DNA from: JACCZR01 sp963830065
GTDB taxonomy: Bacteria > Actinomycetota > Thermoleophilia > Solirubrobacterales > Thermoleophilaceae
Direction of reading: 5' to 3'
Assembly (NCBI GenBank): GCA_963830065.1
Contig: CAWHLA010000008.1
Span: forward strand, 248,001 to 312,000
Length of the DNA stretch: 64,000 nucleotides
The notes beneath the pieces are model-generated. The model was not told the DNA's origin and made no database searches. It saw nothing but the letters and a program-made list of their open reading frames with translations. A program made the position numbers and the translations under genes. Shown one piece after another: positions 22,263-33,430 of this stretch. Position 1 is the first letter of the stretch, and the number at the start of each line of letters is the position of its first letter.

Positions 22263-22463
22263 CTAGGGCTGGCAGATCGGGACGGTGGCGCGCACGGTCG
22301 TTCCCTCGCCGGGCGAGGAGACCACCCGCAGCGTGCCGCCGGCCATGGTGGCCCGCTCCTGCATCCCGATCAGCCCGAACCCGTCCGCGGCGGGGCGCCC
22401 CATCTCGAAGCCGCAGCCGTCGTCCTCCACCTCGACGGCGATGTTGTCGGGGCTCCGGCGCAC
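22263..22463 (-). pseudogene. Remnant of a sensor histidine kinase (HATPase_c C-terminus)
   Basis: About 66 residues resemble the end of a NarL-partner sensor kinase ATPase domain: the G1 box in VEDDGCGF, the G2 box in FGLIGMQERA, and the terminal strands LRVVSSPGEGTTVRATVP. The dimerisation/phosphoacceptor helix, N box and sensor part are missing. Immediately upstream lie 47 bp of unrelated sequence and then the M48 gene. A remnant is the best reading; a functional protein is unlikely. Confidence 0.7.
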
Positions 22464-22510
22464 CCGCCCCGGCGAGCAGGTCGAGCCCGCGGTCAGCCCC
22501 GAGCCCGAGC

Positions 22511-23752
22511 TCAAGGCCGATCCTCTCCCCGCGCCCACGCCTCTCCCGCTCCGATCCGGTCCACAGTTGTCGGGTGGGTACCGAACAGCAGCTGTGTAAG
22601 CGCCGGCGGGTCCGGTTGGGACACGTTGCTGAGCGCCAAGCGGCGCTCGAGGGCTATGAAGGCGGCCGGCTCATCGGTCAGGCGCAGGGCGAACTCGTCG
22701 GCCGACGCCTCCACCTTCCGCGACAGCACGTTTCCGGCCAATCCCACCGCGAACGAGACCAGCGCCAGCGACAGGGCCAGCGCCGGTAGCACCGACGGGC
22801 CGCTGTCTCGCTCCGGCGGCCCGGCCATCCGCTCGGTGAGGCGCTGCACCAGCAGCGCTCCCGGCAAGGCCACCACGGCGAGCCACAGCAGGCCCCGGGG
22901 CAGGTCGCGGTGGTCGACGTGTCCCATCTCGTGGGCCACCACCGAGCGCACCTGGTCGGGCGGGAAGTTCTCGATCAGGTTGTCGTAGAGCACCACCCGC
23001 TTGGTGGCGCCCAGCCCGCCGACGTAGGCGTTGGCTCCGGTGGTGCGCTTGCTGGCGTCCACCCGGAACACCTCGCCCACGTCGATCCCCGCCCGGTCGG
23101 CGAGCTGCACCACCTCGGACCGCAGCGGCCCGCGCGGGAGTGGCTCGAACTTGTTGAAGAGCGGCTCCACCAAGAGCGGCACGAGGAACACGCTGGCCAC
23201 GCCGAAGGCCACGATCAGGCCTGCCGCGGGAACCCACCAGCGCCGGCGAAAGCGGCGCACCAGCACCAGCGCGAGCATTGCGCCGCCCGCCGCCAGCGGC
23301 AATTCGACGGCCGTCGACAGGCCGACGTCCCCCAGCCACGCCGGCCAGCTCTGCGTCGACAGGCCGACGTCGACCGAGCGCTGGTGCGCCACCGCCGACA
23401 GAGGCAACCCCACCGCCGTCAGAACCAGGGTCAGGCCGACCCCGACGCCCGCCGCACCCAGCCACGGGCGGCTGTCGGCCCGGGCCAGCAGCCGCCGAAC
23501 GGCGGCCGGAGGGCGCAGGGCCAGCACCGCCAGCGTCGCGCCGCTCAGCCCCATCGACGCCAGCGCGATCAGGCGCTGCGGATCGCGAAAGTCGTTGGCG
23601 CGTTGAAGCTCCGCCTGGCTGAAGTAGGCTGTCGGATCCACCGCGGCCGCGTCGACGAGGCCGCCTCGAGGACGCAGGAGGAACGTGGCGACACCGGCCG
23701 CTGCCGCGGTCGCCACGAGCGCCAGCGACAGCCGCGAGCGATGCCTGCTCAT
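22511..23752 (-). CDS. M48 family (Ste24-like) membrane metalloprotease
   Basis: A 413-residue membrane protein with about seven hydrophobic helices. The zinc motif is VVAHEMGHVDH near residue 270, with the third ligand in EASADEFAL near residue 350; an FDKF-like segment (PLFNKFEPL) precedes the catalytic domain as in Ste24/CAAX prenyl proteases. The ATG at 23752 gives an N-terminal anchor. Likely role: membrane protein quality control or peptide processing. It overlaps the start of the divergent phosphoesterase by 12 bp. Confidence 0.88.
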   Translation of the reverse strand: MSRHRSRLSLALVATAAAAGVATFLLRPRGGLVDAAAVDPTAYFSQAELQRANDFRDPQRLIALASMGLSGATLAVLALRPPAAVRRLLARADSRPWLGAAGVGVGLTLVLTAVGLPLSAVAHQRSVDVGLSTQSWPAWLGDVGLSTAVELPLAAGGAMLALVLVRRFRRRWWVPAAGLIVAFGVASVFLVPLLVEPLFNKFEPLPRGPLRSEVVQLADRAGIDVGEVFRVDASKRTTGANAYVGGLGATKRVVLYDNLIENFPPDQVRSVVAHEMGHVDHRDLPRGLLWLAVVALPGALLVQRLTERMAGPPERDSGPSVLPALALSLALVSFAVGLAGNVLSRKVEASADEFALRLTDEPAAFIALERRLALSNVSQPDPPALTQLLFGTHPTTVDRIGAGEAWARGEDRP

Positions 23753-24557
23753 TCCGACGACACCATAAAAGACGACAGGACAGAGTCCGATCAGTCGGAA
23801 CCTGCGGCCCCGGCTTCCGCGCCGGCCAAGGTCGCCGTGATCTCCGACGTCCACGGCAACCTGCCGGCCTTCGAGGCCGTGGTGGCCGACGTGCGGGAGG
23901 CGGGCGCGGAGGAGGTCTGGTGCCTCGGCGATCTGGTGGGCTACGGGGCCCAGCCCGACGAGTGCGTCGCGCCTCGCGAGAGAGGTGTGCGACCGCGTCC
24001 TGGCGGGGAACCACGACCTCGTGGTCACGGGGGACCTCGACATCGGCGACTTCAGCTCGGCCGCGGCCGCCGCCGCCACCTGGACCCAGGAGAACATGGA
24101 CCCGCAGGCGCTCGAGTGGCTGCGGTCGCTGCGCCCCGAGGACGAGGAGCCCGCGATCGCCCTCTACCACGGGAGCCCGCGCGACCCGGTGTGGGAGTAC
24201 GTCCTCTCCACCTGGCAGGCCGAGGAGCTGCTGCCACTCATGGGCCGGCGGATCGGCGCGGTGGGGCATTCCCATGTCGCGCTCTGGTTCCGCGAAGAGG
24301 AGGGGGGCAAGATCGCCGGCGCCCAAGCGGCGGGCGGCTCCGAGGCGGACCTGTCCGAGGGACGCTGGCTGCTCAACCCCGGCGGGGTGGGCCAGCCCCG
24401 CGACGGGGACCCACGAGCGGCCTGGATGCTGCTGGACACGGAGGCGTGGACGGCGTCCTGGCGGCGGGTCGAGTACCCGATCGAGCGTGCAGCGAAGGCC
24501 ATAGAGGAGGCCGGACTGCCGCCCGTCCTGGGCGAACGTCTCTATACAGGTCAATGA
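23741..24557 (+). CDS. Calcineurin-like metallophosphoesterase, reading frame interrupted
   Basis: The N-terminal part (VAVISDVHGNLPAFEAV, then WCLGDLVGYGAQPDEC) is in one frame to about 23971, and the rest (VLAGNHDLVVTG, later GAVGHSHVALW and LLNPGGVGQPRDGD) continues in the next. Removing one C at 23972-23973 rejoins them into about 271 residues with all metal-binding motifs (DxH, GDxxxYG, GNHD, GHSH). This is the YfcE-like phosphodiesterase family. The only canonical start upstream is the ATG at 23741, which adds a hydrophilic tail of about 30 residues and overlaps the divergent M48 gene. The stop shares ATGA with the lipoprotein gene. Confidence 0.8.
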
Positions 24558-25126
24558 CAGTGCGCCTAGCCACCCTCAGTCTCCTCCTGCTGGCCCTGGC
24601 CCTGGCCGCCTGCGGCGGAGACGACAAGGGCAAGGGGCTGCCTTCCTCCACCGCCTCAGCGCTCCTCGCCGAGCTCAACGCCGTCGAGAGCCGGCTCGAC
24701 CAGGGCAGCGTGGGAGCGTGCGAGGACGTGCTCGACGAGTCGGTTCCGGCCATCCAGAAGAAGATCGACGCGCTCCCCGATGACACCGACTCGGAGCTGC
24801 GCTCGGCCCTCGACGAGAGCTTCACCACGCTGCGCACGCTCTCCGAGCAGGAGTGCGACACCCGGCGCCAAGAGGCCGAGGACAAGCCGACCACCACCGA
24901 GACCACGCCTCCCACCACCACGGAGACCGTGCCTCCGCCCACAACCACCGAGACGACGCCTCCCACGACGACCGAGACACAGCCGAAGCCGAAGCCTAAG
25001 CCGAAGCCGAAGCCGCAGCCGAAGCCCAAGAACAACGGGAACGGCAACAACAAGGGAACCGGTGGCACCGGCGGGGCTGGCGGGACCGGCGGCACCGGCG
25101 GAGCCCCGAGCGTGGACCCGGACTGA
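24554..25126 (+). CDS. Lipoprotein with low-complexity C-terminal half
   Basis: A 190-residue protein: signal peptide with lipobox LAAC (Cys20), a helical domain (about 30-115) with two cysteines (GACEDV and EQECDT), then repeats rich in TTTET/PPTTT, a PKPKPKP block and a Gly/Thr tail (GTGGTGG). The tail looks like a cell-wall-spanning linker. The ATG overlaps the phosphoesterase stop (ATGA), and the TGA shares one base with the kinase ATG, so the lipoprotein and Ser/Thr kinase are coupled. It may be an extracytoplasmic partner of the kinase; this is inference from position. Confidence 0.75.
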   Translation: MTVRLATLSLLLLALALAACGGDDKGKGLPSSTASALLAELNAVESRLDQGSVGACEDVLDESVPAIQKKIDALPDDTDSELRSALDESFTTLRTLSEQECDTRRQEAEDKPTTTETTPPTTTETVPPPTTTETTPPTTTETQPKPKPKPKPKPQPKPKNNGNGNNKGTGGTGGAGGTGGTGGAPSVDPD

Positions 25127-26313
25127 TGGCGGCCCCGCAAGAGGTCGCAGGCCGCTACCGCGTCGACCGCCGGCTGGGCGCCGGGGGCATGTCGACCGTG
25201 TTCCTGGCCACCGACACCGTGCTCGAGCGCGCGGTGGCGATCAAGCTGCTGGCCGAGCACCTGGCCGAGGACGAGGCGTTCGTGATCCGCTTCCGCAACG
25301 AGGCGCTCGCCGCTGCCCGCCTCCAGCACCCCAATGTGGTGCAGGTCTTCGACTCCGGCGAGGACGGCGGCTCGCAGCGCCACTACATCGTCATGGAGTA
25401 CGTGGAGGGCCCCTCGTGCGCCGACCTCCTGCGCGAACACAAGCTGCTGGACATCGAGGACTCGGTGCGGATCATCGAGGACGCCTGCCACGGACTCGAC
25501 TACGCCCACCGCGCCGGGGTGGTCCACCGCGACGTGAAGCCGGGAAACCTGCTGGTGGCCAACGAGACCGGCACCACCAAGCTGGCCGACTTCGGCATCG
25601 CCAAGGCGGCCGAGCAGACGCGCGTGACCCAGGTGGGCTCGGTGCTGGGCACCGCCGCCTATCTTTCCCCCGAGCAGGCTCGCGGCGACGAGGCGGGCCC
25701 GGCGTCCGACATCTACTCGCTCGGCGTGTGCGCCTACCAGTTCCTGGCCGGCCGGCTCCCGCACGAGTACGGCTCGCTGACCGAGCTGGCCCTCAAGCAG
25801 CAGGACGAGGACGTCGAGCCGATCACCGTGCATCGCCCCGACGTGCCGCGCGAGCTCGACGCGGCGGTCCGGGCCTGCCTGGCCCGGGACCCGGCGAGCC
25901 GCTACGCCTCGGCGCTGGACATGGCCCGTGCCCTGGAGGCCGGCCTGCACGGTGAGGACACCGGCGCCACCGCTCTGCTGGCCTCAGACGACGAGGCCAC
26001 CAAGGCGCTGACCAGCGTCACGGCCGCCACCCAGGCGATGCGCACACGACGCAACCAGGCGCCGTCCACGGTGGCGCCGCGCGCGGCGACGCCGCCGGCA
26101 CGTCAGCGCGAAGACCGGCCGGCCAAGCGCAAGCGGGGCCGCGGCAAGATCGCCGCCGTCCTCGCCGTGCTGGCGCTGGCGGCCATCGTGATCATCGCCC
26201 TGCTCTCGTCGGGGACGAGCGCAAAGGTCGAGCCGGTGAACACCGACGACGTCCAGCAGCAGATCGACGGCCTGCGCAACCTGATCCAGAAGAACACCGG
26301 CAAGGTTCAGTGA
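25126..26313 (+). CDS. Transmembrane Ser/Thr protein kinase (PknB-like, no PASTA)
   Basis: A 395-residue kinase. The catalytic domain spans about 10-275: glycine loop GAGGMSTV, Lys40 in VAIKLL, catalytic loop HRDVKPGNLL (Asp136), DFG at 155-157, and the activation segment LGTAAYLSPEQARG. A juxtamembrane stretch rich in Thr/Arg/Lys (about 280-340) likely holds autophosphorylation sites. A single helix (about 342-361) is followed by only about 30 extracellular residues, so there are no PASTA or other sensor domains. The neighbouring lipoprotein could supply the missing sensor. It ends convergently over tgt with a 7-bp overlap. Confidence 0.92.
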   Translation: MAAPQEVAGRYRVDRRLGAGGMSTVFLATDTVLERAVAIKLLAEHLAEDEAFVIRFRNEALAAARLQHPNVVQVFDSGEDGGSQRHYIVMEYVEGPSCADLLREHKLLDIEDSVRIIEDACHGLDYAHRAGVVHRDVKPGNLLVANETGTTKLADFGIAKAAEQTRVTQVGSVLGTAAYLSPEQARGDEAGPASDIYSLGVCAYQFLAGRLPHEYGSLTELALKQQDEDVEPITVHRPDVPRELDAAVRACLARDPASRYASALDMARALEAGLHGEDTGATALLASDDEATKALTSVTAATQAMRTRRNQAPSTVAPRAATPPARQREDRPAKRKRGRGKIAAVLAVLALAAIVIIALLSSGTSAKVEPVNTDDVQQQIDGLRNLIQKNTGKVQ

Positions 26314-27492
26314 CGGGGCGCGAGCGGCGCTTCGCCCTGCAGCACCCGAGCTGAGTACGCGTCCAGGTCGCCGGCGGCCACCGCCGCGCGGATGCCGTCC
26401 ATCAGCTCGCGCATGAACGTCAGGTTGTGCAGCGTCACCAGCCGCGCCGCCGTGAGCTCCTCGGCGCGGATCAGGTAGTGGATGTAACCGCGGGTGTGCT
26501 CGCGGCAGGCGGGGCAGGGGCAGCCTTCGGCGATCGGCTCGCGTGAACCGGCGTTGAAAGCCTTGGCCAGGTCGAGGCGGAAGCGGTTGCCGGGGTCCGG
26601 AACCAGCGCAGTGCCGTGGCGGCCGAGCCGGGTCGGGGTCGCGCAGTCGAAGGTGTCGATGCCCGGCCGCGACGGCGCTGAGGATGTCGTCCACGTCGCC
26701 GATGCCCAGCAGGTGCCGGGGTGTCTCGTCGGGCAGGCCCCGCAGCGACCAGCTGACCACGGTCTGCATCTCCTCCTTGGTCTGGCCGAGCGAGCCGCCT
26801 ACCGCTACGCCCTCGGGCGAGGCCGCCGCCACGCGCTCGGCCGACTCCGCCCGCAGGTCCTCGTACACCCCGCCCTGGACGACGCCCATGAACAGCTGCT
26901 CGGGCTGGGGGTGCTCGCGCCGCCAGCCCGAGCAGCGGTCCAGCCACCGGTGTGTCCGCTGCATCGCGCGGGCGGTGTAGTCGCGGTCGGCGTGCGCGGG
27001 CGTGCACTCGTCGAAGGCCAGCGCGATGTCCGAGCCCAGCTGCGCCTGGACCTCCATCGAGGTCTCGGGGCCCATGAAGCGCTCGGACCCGTCGAGGTAG
27101 GAGCGAAAGAGCACGCCCTCCTCGGATATGTCGAGCACCTTGCTCTGGTCGTGCGAGCGGCGGCGCTTGATCTCGTCGGCCACCGATCCGTGGCCCAGCG
27201 AGAAGACCTGAAAGCCGCCCGAGTCGGTGATGATCGGCCGCCGCCAGCCCATGAACTCATGCAGGCCGCCCATCTCGGCGACGTGCTCTCCGCCGGGGCG
27301 GATGAACAGATGGAAGGTGTTGCCGAGGACCATGTCGTAGCCCAGCTCGGCCACCTCCGCGGCGTGCAGGGTCTTGACCGTCCCGGTGGAGGCCAGCGGC
27401 ACGAAGGCCGGGGTGCGCACCTCACCGTGGGCCAAACGCAGAACGCCCGCGCGGGCGGAGCCGGCGCGGGCGTCGATGCTGAACGAGGGCAC
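26307..27492 (-). CDS. tgt: tRNA-guanine transglycosylase, reading frame interrupted
   Basis: Tgt exchanges guanine-34 for preQ1 in tRNAs with GUN anticodons. The N-terminal three quarters (VLGNTFHLFIRPG, DSGGFQVFSLG, FDECTP near residue 141, MGVVQGGVYEDL, then HLLGIGDVDDIL) are in one frame up to about 26664. The rest (TFDCATPTRLGRHG, zinc site CPCPACREHTRGYIHYL, LHNLTFMRELM) is in another. Removing one G from the GGG run (C-run 26662-26664 on the plus strand) yields about 394 residues, full length. I treat this as a likely sequence error. Its last codons overlap the kinase 3' end. Confidence 0.86.
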
Positions 27493-27525
27493 CGGCGGGA
27501 GCCTAGGCCCCGCCGGCCCTCGCGA

Positions 27526-27993
27526 TTACTTCTCCTCGGCCGTTCCCTCGACCGCGGCGGGCTTGCCGTTGGCCTCGCCCACGCCTATCTGCACGCGGCG
27601 CGGCTTGCGCTCCTCGGGCTTGGGGATCCGGACCTCGAGCACGCCCTTGTCGAAGGCCGCGGTGACGGCGTCGGCGTCGACGCCCTCCGGGAGGGTCAGC
27701 GAACGCGAGAAGCGCCCAAAGGACCGCTCGACCCGGTACCAGCCCTTCTCGTGGGCCTCGTGCTCGGCCTTGCGCTCGCCCGACAGGGTGAGCGTGTTGT
27801 CCTCGATCTCGATCGAGACGTCCTCCTCGGCCAGCCCCGGTAGGTCGGCCTTCAGGACGAACTGGCCCTCGGCCTCCACCAGGTCCATCGACGGGTTCCA
27901 ACGCTGGCCCTGCGCCTGCGGCGCGTCGAGCAACGTGTTGAACAGGCGGTTGAACTCGGCGGCGAAGGGCTCGGGCTTCATGAGTAGAGCCAT
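27526..27993 (-). CDS. Small heat-shock protein Hsp20
   Basis: A 155-residue alpha-crystallin-type chaperone. The alpha-crystallin domain covers about 38-130 (FVLKADLPGLAEEDVSIEI, TLTLSGERK, FDKGVLEVRIPKPEE), flanked by a short N-terminal arm and a disordered tail. It starts at an ATG with a strong GGAGGA Shine-Dalgarno, and a promoter with an HspR-like operator lies just upstream. It holds unfolded proteins during heat stress. tgt follows after 33 bp. Confidence 0.95.
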   Translation of the reverse strand: MALLMKPEPFAAEFNRLFNTLLDAPQAQGQRWNPSMDLVEAEGQFVLKADLPGLAEEDVSIEIEDNTLTLSGERKAEHEAHEKGWYRVERSFGRFSRSLTLPEGVDADAVTAAFDKGVLEVRIPKPEERKPRRVQIGVGEANGKPAAVEGTAEEK

Positions 27994-28032
27994 GGTGTGG
28001 GTTCCTCCTCAGGACGACATTGACTGCCGAGC

Positions 28033-28062
28033 AGTATAGAAACCTGAGTCTCTTGCTGTCAA
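28033..28062 (-). promoter_or_regulatory. Sigma-70-type promoter of hsp20
   Basis: On the minus strand TTGACA (28057-28062) and TATACT (28033-28038) are separated by 18 bp, a near-consensus housekeeping promoter. It begins 8 bp after the gpmI coding region ends and drives hsp20 about 40 bp downstream. Confidence 0.8.
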
Positions 28063-28063
28063 G
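28043..28063. promoter_or_regulatory. HAIR-like HspR operator at hsp20
   Basis: The plus strand reads CCTGAGT-N7-TGTCAAG, matching the HAIR consensus CTTGAGT-N7-ACTCAAG at 6 of 7 and 5 of 7 positions with exact spacing. It overlaps the -35 hexamer, as expected for repression by HspR. No hspR or dnaK gene is in the window. Confidence 0.68.
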
Positions 28064-28069
28064 TTTTCT

Positions 28070-29526
<1,457 letters not shown>

Positions 29527-29530
<4 letters not shown>

Positions 29531-30291
29531 TGCGCCGCGGCGGCCACGATCCGAGCGAAGCCCTCGGGATCCAGGCTGGCGCCGCCCACCAGGGCCCCGT
29601 CCACGTCGGGCTGGACCATGATCTCCGCCGCGTTGTCGGGCTTGACGCTGCCGCCGTAGAGCACGCGGACCTGCTCGGCTGCCTCCTTGCTGCGGTCGCC
29701 CACCAGCGCACGCACGAACGCGATCGCTTCCTGGGCCAGCTCCGGGGTGGCCGTCTTGCCGGTGCCGATGGCCCAGATCGGCTCGTAGGCCAGCGTGAGC
29801 TCACCGAGCCGCTCCGGCGGCACGTCGGTCAGCGCCTCGCCGACCTGATGGCGCAGCTTGCGCTCGGTGTCGCCCGCCTCGCGCTCGTCCTCCGTCTCGC
29901 CCACGCACAGAATCGGGCTTAGCCCGGCGTGGAGGGCCTTGGGGAGCTTGGCCCGCAGAGCCGCGTCGGTCTCGCCGAACAGCTCGCGGCGCTCGGAGTG
30001 CCCAAGCAGCACGGAGTCCACGCCGAGGTCCAGCAGCATGTCGGCGGAGACCTCTCCCGTGTAGGCCCCGGAGTCCTCGGCGGACATGTTCTGGCCGCCG
30101 ACCCGAATGTCGCTGGCGTGCAGGCAGTCGACCACGGTGGCGAGGGCCGTGAAGGGCGGGCAGACCCCCACCTCGGCCACGCGATCGTCGTCGTCCCCCA
30201 GCAGGGCGGGCAGGCGCTCGCAGTAGTCCAGGGCTTCCTCCCGCGTCCCCCACAGCTTCCAGTTGCCGCATACGTAGGGCCTACGCGTCAT
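29527..30291 (-). CDS. tpiA: Triosephosphate isomerase
   Basis: A 254-residue TIM barrel interconverting dihydroxyacetone phosphate and glyceraldehyde 3-phosphate. Catalytic residues are evident: Lys in CGNWKLWGT (about 12), His in LLGHSERRELFGE (about 97), Glu in AYEPIWAIGTGK (about 168), and the phosphate loop YGGSVKPDN. Trp in NWKLW replaces the usual Asn/His, a non-catalytic position. The start overlaps the pgk stop by 11 bp and the stop overlaps gpmI by 4 bp. Confidence 0.95.
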
Positions 30292-31492
30292 CGAGAGCCT
30301 CCAGTCCGGGCAGCTCGCGGCCCTCGAGCAGCTCCAGCGCAGCGCCGCCGCCGGTGGAGAGGTGATCGACGCGGTCGGCCAGGCCGAACTCGGCGATCGC
30401 CGCGGCCGAATCGCCGCCGCCCACCACCGTGATACCGGGGCACTCGGCCACCGCCTCGGCCACTGCGCGAGTGCCGGCGGCGAACGGCTCCAGCTCGAAG
30501 GCGCCCATCGGCCCGTTCCAGAACACCGTCCCGGCGTCGGCGATCTCCTCGGCGTATGCCGCCGCGGTCTTCGGCCCGACGTCCAGGCCCATCAGGCCGT
30601 CCGGCACCTCCGTGCCGTCGAGCTCGGCCCGTTCGGTATCGGCGCTGAACTCCTTTCCGGCCACCAGGTCCTGCGGCAGCAACAGCTTCGCGCGCCGCCC
30701 CTCCGCCGACTCGAGCGCCTTGCGCGCCAGCTCCACGCCCTCCTCCTCGACCAGCGAGGCACCCGTGGGGATCCCCTGAGCGCGGAAGAAGGCGAAGCAC
30801 ATCGCGCCGCCGATGAGCAGCGAGTCGGCCTCGTCGAGGAAGCGGTCGATCAGCGCGATCTTGTCGGTGACCTTGGCCCCGCCGAGGACCACGACCAACG
30901 GGCGTTCCGGGGCTTCGACGATCCCCTTGAGCGTGATGACCTCGCGCTCGAGCAGCAACCCGGCCGCCGACGGAAGCAGCTCGGCCACCCCGGCGGTGGA
31001 GGCGTGCGCGCGGTGGGCCGCGCCGAAGGCGTCGTCCACGTAGGCGTCGGCCAGCCCGGCCAGCTGCTTGGCCAGGTCGGGGTCGTTCTTCGTCTCGCCG
31101 CGCTCCCAGCGCGTGTTCTCGAGCACCAGGATGCCGCCCGGCTCCAGCCGCTGGGCGCCGCGCCGGACCTGCGGGCCGATCACGTCGGGCGCTTGGTGGA
31201 CCGGAGCGTCGATCAGCTCCGCCAACCGGTCCGAGGCCGGCTTGAGCGAGGTCTCGGGGTCACTGCCCTTGGGCCGTCCCAGGTGGGAGCACAGGATCAG
31301 CCGCGCCCCGCGCTCCAGCAGCAGCTCGATCGTGGGCACCGCGGCCCGGATCCGGCTGTCGTCGGTCACCCGGCCGTCGTCCAGCGGCACGTTGAAGTCG
31401 ACGCGCACGAGCACCCGGTCCCCCTCCGCGACCGGCAGGTCGCGGACACTTCGCTTGCCGAGCTGTCCTTGCCCGGCCTTCACCTCTTGCAC
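30281..31492 (-). CDS. pgk: Phosphoglycerate kinase
   Basis: A 403-residue two-domain kinase making ATP from 1,3-bisphosphoglycerate. Seen: the N-terminal signature RVLVRVDFNVPLDDG (about 26), SHLGRPKG (about 68), ALVVVLGGAKVTDKI-type hinge region (PLVVVLGGAKVTDK, about 195), and the nucleotide loop TVVGGGDSAAAIAEFG (about 350). The first ten or so residues are not conserved, so a start slightly downstream is possible. It follows gap after 4 bp and overlaps tpiA by 11 bp. Confidence 0.95.
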   Translation of the reverse strand: MQEVKAGQGQLGKRSVRDLPVAEGDRVLVRVDFNVPLDDGRVTDDSRIRAAVPTIELLLERGARLILCSHLGRPKGSDPETSLKPASDRLAELIDAPVHQAPDVIGPQVRRGAQRLEPGGILVLENTRWERGETKNDPDLAKQLAGLADAYVDDAFGAAHRAHASTAGVAELLPSAAGLLLEREVITLKGIVEAPERPLVVVLGGAKVTDKIALIDRFLDEADSLLIGGAMCFAFFRAQGIPTGASLVEEEGVELARKALESAEGRRAKLLLPQDLVAGKEFSADTERAELDGTEVPDGLMGLDVGPKTAAAYAEEIADAGTVFWNGPMGAFELEPFAAGTRAVAEAVAECPGITVVGGGDSAAAIAEFGLADRVDHLSTGGGAALELLEGRELPGLEALDDA

Positions 31493-31496
31493 GTGC

Positions 31497-32516
<1,020 letters not shown>

Positions 32517-32563
32517 GGAGGGGATCCTTTCGTCGACTGCGGCGAGAGCTGGGGCCGCTGACC

Positions 32564-33412
32564 CTACCGTGCCTGTTTGTCGATGTCGCGGTGGACCACG
32601 TCGACGAGGAACCGGTCGCGGTCGCCGTAAAGCTGAGCCAGCTTTTCGGCCACCACCACCGAGCGATGGCGGCCCCCGGTACAGCCCACGCCGACGGTCA
32701 GGTGGGCCTTCCCCTCCTGCTCGTAGGCGGGCAGGAGGTAGTCCAGCAGCGGCATCAGGCGGTCGTAGAAGTCCGACAGCCCCTCGGACTTCCTCACGTA
32801 CTCCTCCACCGCCGGATCCAGCCCCGTGAGCGGGCGCAGCTCGTCCTCGTAGTAGGGGTTGGGCAGGAAGCGGACGTCGAACAGCAGATCGGCGTCGCGG
32901 GGGCCGCCGTGCTTGAAGCCGAAGCTGAGGAAGGTCACCGCCAGCTTCCCGATCGTCCCGCGCGGGAGCATCTTGTCGGCCACCACCTTGCGCAGCCGCG
33001 CCGCGGTGAAGTCGCTGGTGTCGATGGACACGTCCGCGCGGGCCTTCACCGGCCCGAGCAGCGCCCTCTCCTCGCGGATCCCGGCCGCCACCTGGCCGCT
33101 GCCGGCCAGCGGGTGGCGGCGGCGGGTCTCCTTGTAGCGGTCCAGCAGGACCTCCTCGGCCGCCTCGAGGAACAGCACGCGGATGCTCGTCTCGCGGGCC
33201 TTGAGCACGTCCAGCAGGGCCTCGAAATAGCTGCCGCCGCGTACGTCGCACACCACCGCGGCGCGCTCCACCTTGCTGCCCTTGTGCTCGAAGAGGTCGG
33301 CCAGCGAGCCGATCATCTCCGGCGGGAGGTTGTCGACGCAGAAGTAGCCGGCGTCCTCGAAGCAGGCCATCGCCTGGGACTTCCCCGCGCCCGAGAAGCC
33401 CGTGATCACCAC
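32564..33412 (-). CDS. rapZ: RapZ/YvcJ-family nucleotide-binding protein
   Basis: A 282-residue P-loop protein. Walker A GFSGAGKS (about 5-12) is followed by FCVDNLPPEM (about 24), and the C-terminal domain carries GFKHGGPRDADLLFDVRFLPNP and GCTGGRHRSV. In enterobacteria RapZ controls glucosamine-6-phosphate synthase via small RNAs; in Gram-positives YvcJ has GTPase activity. GTG at 33412 is the first usable start after the uvrC stop, which lies in the same frame; GAGGA precedes it. In many Gram-positives it neighbours yvcK and whiA; here gap follows instead. Confidence 0.93.
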   Translation of the reverse strand: MVITGFSGAGKSQAMACFEDAGYFCVDNLPPEMIGSLADLFEHKGSKVERAAVVCDVRGGSYFEALLDVLKARETSIRVLFLEAAEEVLLDRYKETRRRHPLAGSGQVAAGIREERALLGPVKARADVSIDTSDFTAARLRKVVADKMLPRGTIGKLAVTFLSFGFKHGGPRDADLLFDVRFLPNPYYEDELRPLTGLDPAVEEYVRKSEGLSDFYDRLMPLLDYLLPAYEQEGKAHLTVGVGCTGGRHRSVVVAEKLAQLYGDRDRFLVDVVHRDIDKQAR

Positions 33413-33430
33413 GAAGTCCTCGATCGCGCC

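Noticed and set aside
24890..25105. Short-period repeats as a CRISPR or VNTR
   Set aside because: They encode the Thr/Pro, Lys/Pro and Gly/Thr low-complexity tail of the lipoprotein in frame; no spacer structure.
22910..25126. 738-residue plus-strand ORF
   Set aside because: Chance chain of an antisense frame of the M48 gene, the phosphoesterase N-terminus, a shifted stretch and the lipoprotein; only the listed pieces have recognisable sequence.
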